NCBI GenBank assembly: GCA_050011895.1
Contig: JBEKIF010000092.1
Location: forward strand, 1-21,801
DNA length: 21,801 bases
From: DATBGO01 sp050011895
GTDB lineage: Bacteria; Actinomycetota; Actinomycetes; Streptosporangiales; Streptosporangiaceae
Direction: 5' to 3'
In this document: in pieces, positions 7,448 through 14,075 of the stretch
Layout of the letters: each line of letters starts with the position of its first letter
Numbering within the stretch: position 1 is the stretch's first letter
Made by a program: the position numbers and the translations under genes
The notes under the pieces: model-generated
The model's database searches: none
Told to the model about the DNA's origin: nothing
The model's input: the letters and a program-made list of their open reading frames with translations, nothing else

Positions 7448-7450
7448 CCC
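7414..7450 (-). repeat. Tandem 15-bp repeats duplicating the protease start
   Basis: On the reverse strand the unit ATGAGGCTCGGTGGG (MRLGG) is followed by ATGAGGCTCGGTGGC and then ATGAGGCA, so three ATG codons follow each other at 15-base spacing. Each later ATG is preceded by the GAGG of the copy before it, so the repeat duplicates both start codon and ribosome-binding sequence. Confidence 0.85.
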
Positions 7451-7559
7451 CGCTGTGGTTCATCTCCGCCGTCCGACTCTTGCCCTGCTGATTGAATGGT
7501 CGCCGCTTTGCCATTGGTCCGGCAATCCCAGACTCGATCCAACGAGCGGCCCACCAGTC

Positions 7560-7573
7560 TGCATAATTATGCA
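7560..7573. promoter_or_regulatory. Perfect 14-bp AT-rich palindrome upstream of the protease
   Basis: TGCATAATTATGCA is identical to its reverse complement and stands out in ~70% GC surroundings. It lies about 115 bp upstream of the protease start region and on the promoter side of that gene. This size and composition fit an operator for a dimeric regulator or a promoter element. No regulator can be assigned. Confidence 0.5.
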
Positions 7574-8073
7574 TCGCCCTTTGCGCAGAGAACGCGCTCA
7601 TCTGCCGCGAGTAGCGCGTATGGGAAGGTGATCAGCCGCTATCAGAATCGCATGTCCCGGAGCTTTGAGCGGTAGCAGCTTGAGGCGGCTGCCCGGCCCT
7701 GCTGTCCTGCCGACTCGGCTTCTGTGCGCAGGCCTACCTCGGCGCGCTCGGCGCGAAGCCGCGGCCGCGCCTGACCCTCATCCATCGGTCCCCTTTGCGT
7801 CCGTCGGCTAGCGGGCCTGGCGATTCATCGTCAACCACCTTACGCACGCGGCGCAGCACCGGCGGGCGACCCGGCGAGCCATTGCGCCTGCACTCCGGGA
7901 GCCAGCCCGTAACCGGCTTGTGGCCAGCCGCGAAGCGTCGTCCGCACTGTGCCGCTGCCGGAGCGCTGCGCTGGTGTTAGCTGCCGTGCGGCAAGGGCTC
8001 TTCGCCGGCGTATGGCTGCCCGGGGGCGCCCGGCAATGGGTGCGTACTCCGCTCGGCCTGCCGGGGTCCGTAG
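7574..8073. other. Gene-poor stretch
   Basis: This ~500-base stretch upstream of the protease shows no frame with a recognisable family. From about 7985 to 8100 a forward frame (QGLFAGVWLPGGARQWVRTP) has coding-like codon use and ends at TAA near 8099. It may belong to the same decayed gene as the remnant that follows in another frame. Confidence 0.35.
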
Positions 8074-8223
8074 CCCACCATCTGGTGCCTGATCACTAAC
8101 CTGCCGCACCTGTTCCGCCAGCGCAACGCCTGGCTCAAGAACACCCTGGAAGCGCGCCGGTACGCCGTTCGGCGCGACCGCCAGCTCATTGATGATTGGG
8201 TCGCACAGATCCGGCCATTCTGA
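8074..8223 (+). pseudogene. C-terminal remnant of an unidentified gene
   Basis: The frame between TAG (8071) and TGA (8221) reads TIWCLITNLPHLFRQRN, AWLKNTLEARRYAVRRD and RQLIDDWVAQIRPF. Codon third positions are strongly G/C and the sequence looks like a normal helical protein end, unlike its surroundings. No ATG/GTG start with a ribosome-binding site precedes it, so it is probably the 3' end of a lost gene, perhaps frameshifted from the frame ending near 8099. I do not recognise the family. Confidence 0.4.
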
Positions 8224-8609
8224 GTTCGGTCTGCGCCATCGGGCCGGTACCGTGGCCTCCCCATACGCCCTCTCTGTTGCCCCGATTTGGGACCCGGCCT
8301 CCGCTGGTTCACAGGCCGCAGCCTGAGAAGCTACGGCCTCCGGAACCGTGTTTCCCGTACCTTTGGGCGGTTTGGCGTGCAGTGGCAGGTTGCGCACAGA
8401 TCGCGGTCGGGGGCGGGGCACGAATGTGCTTTTCCGTCCCCGCCGCGCAGAATCGCAGAATCACTCGCTCCAGGGCTTCGTTGTTCGCAGGCGTTATCCT
8501 CATTCTCGTCGCGGGGTTCTGCTCCGATCGCCGTCCGTCCAGATCAAGCCAGAAGCCGGGCCCGGCCACTAAAGGAAGCCAGACCGCCGGAAGATGGAGC
8601 GAGGGTAGC

Positions 8610-9095
8610 GTGACTGATCATTTCCGGGCCGATGGCGGGATAGACGATTCCTACCTGGTCAACCAGCTCGCTGGCCACGGCCAGTCGATTGACAACCTCG
8701 CCTTCATTACTTCGCTGACCAGGGGGAACCTGGAGCTGCTGGCCCGCGGCGGCGCGGGCACGTTCGTGAAGCTGAACTACCTGGACGCGAGCGGCACCGA
8801 ACGCACCGGCATCGCGGTGACGACGGGGACCGATACCCCGATCATCTCGATCGCCCCCGAAGCCGGCGGCGGAGCCTCCCTGGACCTGGAGAACAACGAC
8901 CTGACCGGGGTCGAGACGGTCATACCGTCGCCGGACAGCGACGGCCAGCTGACCCTGGACGGGCTGCTCGCATTAACGCCGCAGTCCGAGCCGGCCACCC
9001 CGGCCGCCAGCGGCGTCCTGTACGTGGACGCCGCCGACAGGGCCCTGAAGTACAAGGGCAACTCGGGCACCATCACTACCCTCGCGCCCGCCTGA
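8610..9095 (+). CDS. Small acidic beta-rich protein with tail-fibre-like C-terminus, unknown function
   Basis: The GTG at 8610 has GAGG five bases upstream and starts a 161-residue protein with clean high-GC codon use; the frame upstream looks non-coding. It begins MTDHFRADGGIDDSYLVNQL and contains alternating polar/hydrophobic stretches (GTFVKLNYLDASGTERTGIA). It ends with SGVLYVDAADRALKYKGNSG followed by TITTLAPA. That ending resembles the C-terminal beta motif of actinobacterial extracellular or phage-tail-like proteins (LY.D..G.L.YRG..GTVT.LAP). No signal peptide is present at this start. An upstream ATG near 8423 would add a hydrophobic helix (LFAGVILILVAGF), but the codon use there is poor. 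Function unknown. Confidence 0.75.
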   Translation: MTDHFRADGGIDDSYLVNQLAGHGQSIDNLAFITSLTRGNLELLARGGAGTFVKLNYLDASGTERTGIAVTTGTDTPIISIAPEAGGGASLDLENNDLTGVETVIPSPDSDGQLTLDGLLALTPQSEPATPAASGVLYVDAADRALKYKGNSGTITTLAPA

Positions 9096-9477
9096 GGGAG
9101 CGGTGCGGATCGCACGCGAAACCCAGGCAAGCCTAAAACCCCGGCCGGCCAGGGGCACTGCCCTGCCTTTAGCGTCAAAGCGCGCCGGACTTCCACATCG
9201 GCGCACGGACAACACCCTGATCGAGGCATGGCCTCAACCTGGTGCTCGAGCTGTTCTCACTGCTGGTAATGCGGCTCGACGGCAGTTCCCATAGCCGCGG
9301 ACAGCGCTCGCTTACAGCGAGGATCCCGGCATCGGCTCTCCGATGCTCCTTCGCGATCTTGGTGATCATTCTGGCGAGCGGCGGCGGGCATACAATGTGT
9401 ACGCCGTTTGTGGTGGGGAGGCCGGTGGCTTTCTGGCCGGTGCGGTTGCGTCGACCTCGAGGAGAAGCCCCGCGCTG
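9096..9477. other. Upstream region of the large regulator
   Basis: This 380-base stretch holds no recognisable gene. GGGCACTGCCC near 9152-9163, after CCCCGGCCGGCC, could form a hairpin behind the 8610-9095 gene but has no T-run. TACAAT at 9391-9396 is a possible -10 element for the regulator gene, with only a weak -35 (TTCTGG, 9369-9374, 16-base spacing). GAGGAGAAG near 9458-9466 is the ribosome-binding site for the ATG at 9478. Confidence 0.35.
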
Positions 9478-12450
9478 ATGACCACGCAGACGCTCACCTT
9501 ATTCACTGACATCGAGGATTCCACCGCGATGGCGCAGCGGCTGGGGGACGCGTGGGCGGGGGTGCTGGCTGATCATCACCGGCTGATCCGGGCGGGCGTG
9601 ACCGCGCATGCCGGCGAGGAAATCGTCACCCAGGGCGGTGGGGTTTTCGCGGTGTTCGCCTCGCCGCGGGCATGTGTGGACGCGGCGATCCAGATGCAGC
9701 GGGCGCTGGTGTCACATGCGTGGCCGGCCGGGGAGCGGGTGCGTGTCCGGATGGGAATCCATTGCGGTGAGGTCTCCCGGGCTGCGGCGGGGCTGGAGGT
9801 GCACCAGGCGGCCCGGATCGCGGCGGTGGCGCACGGGGGCCAGGTGGTGGTGTCGGCCGTGGCGGCCGGGCTGCTGGTCGGTGCGCTGCCGGACGGCATG
9901 TGGCTGGCGGATCTGGGCCCGCACCGGCTGAAGGACGTGGGCGGGCCCGAGCAGATCTTCCAGCTGCGGGCCGAGGGCGTGCCGGCGGCCTTCCCGCCGT
10001 TGCGGTCGCTGGAGGATCCGAGGCTGCGCAGTAATCTCCCGGCGCAGGTGTCGAATTTCATCGGCCGTGACGGCGAGCTGGCCGCGGTCCGCGCGCTGGT
10101 GAGCGGATCGCGGCTGGTCACGTTGACCGGTGCGGGCGGCGCGGGCAAGACCCGGCTGGGGCTGCAGGTGGCGGCGGGGCTAGCCGATGGCGCCGGGGAC
10201 GGGGTGTGGTTCGCCGATCTGGCCCCGCTGGGCGATCCGGATCTGGTGACGGTGACGGTGGCTGATGTGCTGGGCGTCTGCCAGGAGCCGGGCCGCCCGG
10301 TGCTGGACACGCTGGTGGGGGCGGTGGGCGGGCGGGGCCTGCTGCTCCTGCTGGACAACTGCGAGCACGTCATCGGGGCCTGCGCGAAGCTGGCGGACAC
10401 GCTGCTGCGGGGCTGCCCGAACTTGGCGCTGCTGGCGACCAGCCGCGAGCCACTGGGCGTCGACGGCGAACGCATCTACCGGGTGCCTTCCATGCGCACG
10501 CCAGCCGACGGCGACGACACCGCGGCGATCCGGGCCAGTGAGGCCGTGCGGCTGTTTACCGACCGCGCCGAGCACCACGGGGTGAGGCTGGACTGGAACG
10601 AGGAAACTGCCTCGGTCATCGGCCGCGTCTGCCGGCGGCTGGATGGCATCCCGCTGGCCGTGGAGCTGGCCGCGGCCCGGCTGCGGGTGATGCCGCTGGC
10701 CGAGCTGGATGCCCGGCTGGACCAGCGGTTCGCCCTGCTGACCGGGGGGTCGCGAGCGGCCCCGCAGCGGCAGCAGACGCTGCGGGCGATGGTCGAGTGG
10801 TCGTGGGAGCTGCTGATCGGCGCCGAGCAGGCGGTGCTGGCCCGCCTGTCGGTGTTCGCTGGGGGATTTGACCTGACCGCCGCCGAGGCTGTCGCCGCAG
10901 GTGAAGACATGCCTCAGGAGGGGGTCGTCGTACACCTCGGAGCGCTGGTGGACAAGAACCTGGTGCAATTCGGTGACATCGGTACCGGTCCCGCCCGGTA
11001 CCGGCTGCTGGAAACCGTCCGCCAGTACGCGGCCGGGCGGCTGGACGCGCACGGCCCGGCGGCCGTCAGCCATGCCCAGATCACCCACCGCGACTACTAC
11101 CTGGCCCTGGCCGAGGCGGCCGCGCCGCGGCTCGTGGCGGGTGACCAGGCCGCCTGGCTGGACCGGCTCGACGCCGAGCTGGGCAACCTGCGGTCCGCGA
11201 TCACCTTCAGCCTGACCCAGGCCGACCCCGAGCCTGGCCTGCGGCTGGCCACCTCGCTGCGCGCGTACTGGCGGGCCCGCGGGCACGCCGCCGAAGGCGC
11301 CGACGTCCTGCGGCCGCTCCTGGACGCCCCGGCCGCCCAGGAGCCGACGCTGCCGCGCGCCCGGGCACTGGCCGCGGCGGCCGACCTCCTCCAGCAGATG
11401 GGCAGCTACCCGGTAGCCGGGGACTACTGCCAGGAAGCGCTGGCCATTGCCCGCGCCGCCGGGGACAGCTACCTAGTCGCTGAGCTGCTGTACCTCCAAG
11501 CCTGGATCCTGCTGCGCCAGGGGCAGCGAGGCGCCGCGCTGCCCCTCATCGAGCAGGGCCTGGACCTGGCCCGCCGCCTCGGGGAACCCCACCTGACCGG
11601 CTTCCTGCTCACCACCCGGGCGCACGCCACATACGCTGCGGGAGACCATGCGGGCGCGGCCCGCGATGCGGCCGAGGCCCTGCCGCTGTTCCGCCAGGCC
11701 GGTGACCGACAACACATGGGGACGATCCTCGGCAACCTCGGCAACTACGAGCTGGCGGCAGGCGACCTGGACGCCGCCCGCCGCCACCTAGCCGAGGCGC
11801 TGGCCATCTTCCGCGTGCTCAACCACCGCGACGGCATCGCCTACCAGACGCTCAACCTCGGCCTGGCCGAGTACCTCAGCGGCTCGCCGGGCGCGGCCGA
11901 GGCCTTATTCGCCGAATCACTCGACCTGACCAGGCGCATGGGGACGAAGGCGCTTATGGCCTACGCGCTGATCGGCCTGGCCATGGCCGGCCGCGGCGGG
12001 GCCGACCATGGCTGGTCCGCCCGGCTGCACGGCGCGGCCGACCAGGCCCTGGCCGACCTGGGCCGCGTCCGCGACCCGCTGGAAGGCCGGCTGGCCGACC
12101 TCGACCACCAGCGCCTGCGCGCCGAGATGGGCGACGACGCCTTCGAGGCCGCATACGCCGCTGGCCGCACCCTCGACATGGCGCTCGTGCTGGCTACGCT
12201 CGGGCGCGCGGACACAGCGGCCGGGTCGACGCAGGTAGCCGGATCCGGTGAGGCTGCGGCAGTGCTGACGCCTCGCGAGCTCGACGTGCTCAAGCTCGTC
12301 GCGCTGGGATTGAGCAACTCCGACATCGCCCGGCGGCTGGTGCTGAGCGAGCACACCGTCCACCGGCACCTGGCCAACATCCTGCGCAAGCTCAGCCTCT
12401 CCTCCCGCGCCGCCGCGGCAGCGTGGGGCGTGCGCACCGGGCTCGTTTGA
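9478..12450 (+). CDS. Cyclase-like/NB-ARC/TPR/LuxR transcriptional regulator
   Basis: This 990-residue multidomain regulator has a class III adenylate/guanylate cyclase-like domain (residues ~5-165: LTLFTDIEDST, MGIHCGEVSR, LKDVGGPEQIFQL). Next is an NB-ARC-like ATPase with Walker A LTGAGGAGKTRL (~216-227) and Walker B LLLLLDNCEHV (~288-298). A long helical TPR-like region (~600-900, e.g. GNLGNYELAAGDLDAARRHL) leads to a C-terminal LuxR HTH (~930-990: LTPRELDVLKLVALGLSNSD, IARRL, TVHRHLANILRKL). In the cyclase domain the first metal Asp (FTD) is kept but the GDG motif reads GGG (residues 53-55), so catalysis is probably lost and the domain may only sense. It converges with the class-V PLP gene. 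Its 3' end recurs at 16694-16762 and 18247-18759. Confidence 0.93.
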   Translation: MTTQTLTLFTDIEDSTAMAQRLGDAWAGVLADHHRLIRAGVTAHAGEEIVTQGGGVFAVFASPRACVDAAIQMQRALVSHAWPAGERVRVRMGIHCGEVSRAAAGLEVHQAARIAAVAHGGQVVVSAVAAGLLVGALPDGMWLADLGPHRLKDVGGPEQIFQLRAEGVPAAFPPLRSLEDPRLRSNLPAQVSNFIGRDGELAAVRALVSGSRLVTLTGAGGAGKTRLGLQVAAGLADGAGDGVWFADLAPLGDPDLVTVTVADVLGVCQEPGRPVLDTLVGAVGGRGLLLLLDNCEHVIGACAKLADTLLRGCPNLALLATSREPLGVDGERIYRVPSMRTPADGDDTAAIRASEAVRLFTDRAEHHGVRLDWNEETASVIGRVCRRLDGIPLAVELAAARLRVMPLAELDARLDQRFALLTGGSRAAPQRQQTLRAMVEWSWELLIGAEQAVLARLSVFAGGFDLTAAEAVAAGEDMPQEGVVVHLGALVDKNLVQFGDIGTGPARYRLLETVRQYAAGRLDAHGPAAVSHAQITHRDYYLALAEAAAPRLVAGDQAAWLDRLDAELGNLRSAITFSLTQADPEPGLRLATSLRAYWRARGHAAEGADVLRPLLDAPAAQEPTLPRARALAAAADLLQQMGSYPVAGDYCQEALAIARAAGDSYLVAELLYLQAWILLRQGQRGAALPLIEQGLDLARRLGEPHLTGFLLTTRAHATYAAGDHAGAARDAAEALPLFRQAGDRQHMGTILGNLGNYELAAGDLDAARRHLAEALAIFRVLNHRDGIAYQTLNLGLAEYLSGSPGAAEALFAESLDLTRRMGTKALMAYALIGLAMAGRGGADHGWSARLHGAADQALADLGRVRDPLEGRLADLDHQRLRAEMGDDAFEAAYAAGRTLDMALVLATLGRADTAAGSTQVAGSGEAAAVLTPRELDVLKLVALGLSNSDIARRLVLSEHTVHRHLANILRKLSLSSRAAAAAWGVRTGLV

Positions 12451-12453
12451 GCC

Positions 12454-12469
12454 TGGACCGATCGGGCCA
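12454..12469. promoter_or_regulatory. Palindromic element after the regulator gene (copy 1, one mismatch)
   Basis: TGGACCGATCGGGCCA starts four bases after the regulator stop. The same position after the two other copies of this 3' end carries the perfect palindrome TGGCCCGATCGGGCCA. It can form a GC-rich hairpin and lies in the 47-bp gap between convergent genes, so a bidirectional terminator is one reading. It has no T-run, which is common in actinomycetes. Confidence 0.45.
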
Positions 12470-12497
12470 TCCGAGGCGGCCGCGTGAATCTGGCAGC

Positions 12498-14012
12498 TCA
12501 GGCTCCTAGCGTTTCGGAGGGCATGTCGCGCAAGCCGGCGGCGAAGTCCCGGAACCGGTAGACGTCGGCGAAGGTGGTGGCCAGGCCGAGCGAGGCCCGC
12601 GCCGCCCCGGTGGTCTTCCCGTCGATCACGTGGAGGAACTCCCGGTAGCGCAGCCGGTCCTTGTGCTTGAAGGCGGCCGCCATCTCCTCGGTGGAGAAGC
12701 CGAGCGCGACCTCGCGCACGCCAGGGTTGCAGTGGCAGCCGCTGCGCAGGGAGATTCCCGCCATGTTGGCCCGGCGCTCGATCCGCACCGAGTCGATGAG
12801 CGCGCCGGAGGGATCGAAGAAGTTCATCGCGATCGTCGCTCCGCGGCGGTCAGTGCCGGCCGGGCCGTAGAGGCGGACGACGGGCGCCCCGTTGCTGTGC
12901 CGCAAGGCGCCGAGTTCTTCCAGCAGCCAGCCGGTGAGGCACGTGACCCTGGTGTGGATGGTCTCAATGCCTACCGAGCTGATGTGATCCAGGCCGATGC
13001 CGACGGCCGGGATGCCCAGGTAGTTGACAGTCCCGTCCTCGAAGCCGGCCGGTCCGGGAGTCAGGTAGAAACCCTCGCCGGGGGTCGCCTCGGCGCGTAC
13101 CGAGGAGAAGGTGATCGTGCCGCCGGCATACCACGGGCGGTGCAGCTTGGCCAGCGCCGGCTTGCGCACTAAGAGAGCCCCGATGCCGGTCGGGTACCCG
13201 AAGATCTTGTAAAACGACAAGGACACGTAATCCGGATGCCACCGGGACAGATCCAGCCGGTTGGTCGGCGCGAAGGCGGCGGCGTCCAGCAGCACGTCGT
13301 ACCCGGCCGCATGGGCCTGGGCGATCCAGGTCAGGGGGTGCTGGACGCCGGAAAAGTTGGACTGGGCCGGGAAGGCGAACAAGTTGCCGGCTCCGAACCC
13401 GGAGCGGCGGCGGGCGAAACGGCGAGCTGGGGTCGCGGCCTGGAGGTGGCGGGCCAGCGCCTGCTGTGAGACGCGCAGGTCGGCGGGGGCGAGCGGCACG
13501 TAGCTGACCGAAGCGCCGCGGGCGCGGGCGAACTGCCGGATCCCGTTGACCGAGTTGTGATTGTCGAAGGTCAGCAGGTACCGCCCACCCGGCCCGAAGG
13601 GATAGGACTCGCCTACGAGTCGGAGGGCGCCGGTGGCGTTGGGGGTGAAGATGACCTCATATTCCTCCGGTGATGCCCGGAAGAACTCCAGGATCTGGGC
13701 CCGGGTGGCCTCCACCCGGGCGGTCATGTCGCGCGAGGGCAAGTTCTGGGAGTGCGGATTGCCGAACACGGCGCCTGCCAGCAAGTCCCGGTGGCGGGCT
13801 AGCTGGCTGTCGGCGTACAGGGACCCGCCGGTGTAGTCAAGATAGACGTGACCGGCGGCGTCCAGCCGGGTGTAGTCCACGGCCCGCATGCCGTCCAGAA
13901 CGGCGGTGCGGGCATAAGCCGGGTAGCGCCGCTTGAAGTCATGAAGCGCCGCGGCCATCGTCGTCTGGCCGTCGAGCATCACCGTTGCGGTCAGGTCTTG
14001 GGCCGCTATCAT
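12498..14012 (-). CDS. Class-V PLP-dependent enzyme (cysteine desulfurase / Moco sulfurase N-domain-like)
   Basis: This 504-residue fold-type I PLP enzyme has VYLDYTGGSLYADSQ (57-70), IFTPNATGALRLVGE (121-135), TFDNHNSVNGIR (148-159), LLDAAAFAPTNRLDL (241-255, Asp243 for the pyridine N) and SLSFYKIFGYPTGIGALLVR (264-283, Lys269 as PLP lysine). Near the end is SGCHCNPG with Cys426 and Cys428 in the loop where desulfurases carry the persulfide Cys. The spacing and SFYKIFGYPTG motif match the N-terminal domain of molybdenum cofactor sulfurases, but there is no MOSC domain. It could be a desulfurase, a C-S lyase or a sulfur carrier. The ATG has GGGAG seven bases upstream. It lies 63 bp downstream of the PIG-L gene on the same strand. 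Confidence 0.9.
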   Translation of the reverse strand: MIAAQDLTATVMLDGQTTMAAALHDFKRRYPAYARTAVLDGMRAVDYTRLDAAGHVYLDYTGGSLYADSQLARHRDLLAGAVFGNPHSQNLPSRDMTARVEATRAQILEFFRASPEEYEVIFTPNATGALRLVGESYPFGPGGRYLLTFDNHNSVNGIRQFARARGASVSYVPLAPADLRVSQQALARHLQAATPARRFARRRSGFGAGNLFAFPAQSNFSGVQHPLTWIAQAHAAGYDVLLDAAAFAPTNRLDLSRWHPDYVSLSFYKIFGYPTGIGALLVRKPALAKLHRPWYAGGTITFSSVRAEATPGEGFYLTPGPAGFEDGTVNYLGIPAVGIGLDHISSVGIETIHTRVTCLTGWLLEELGALRHSNGAPVVRLYGPAGTDRRGATIAMNFFDPSGALIDSVRIERRANMAGISLRSGCHCNPGVREVALGFSTEEMAAAFKHKDRLRYREFLHVIDGKTTGAARASLGLATTFADVYRFRDFAAGLRDMPSETLGA

Positions 14013-14075
14013 GGCGGGGCTCCCATCTCTTGGTCTACGGTCGTCTCGTTGCGGGTCGTCGTGCCCGGCGTCTTG

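Noticed and set aside
6461..7495. Plus-strand open frame (344 residues) over the protease
   Set aside because: Antisense to a protease with complete catalytic triad and signal peptide; no motifs of its own.
7840..8421. Minus-strand open frame (193 residues) in the gene-poor region
   Set aside because: No recognisable motif and no ribosome-binding site; it overlaps a plus-strand remnant with better codon bias.
9478..9975. Calling the regulator's N-terminal domain an active adenylate cyclase
   Set aside because: The second metal-binding Asp is replaced by Gly in the GDG motif.
10180..11286. Minus-strand open frame (368 residues) within the large regulator
   Set aside because: Composition is Gln/Gly/Arg-rich and the opposite strand carries NB-ARC and TPR motifs throughout.
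12498..14012. Calling the PLP enzyme a true molybdenum cofactor sulfurase
   Set aside because: It lacks the MOSC domain and no molybdoenzyme or Moco biosynthesis gene is in the window.
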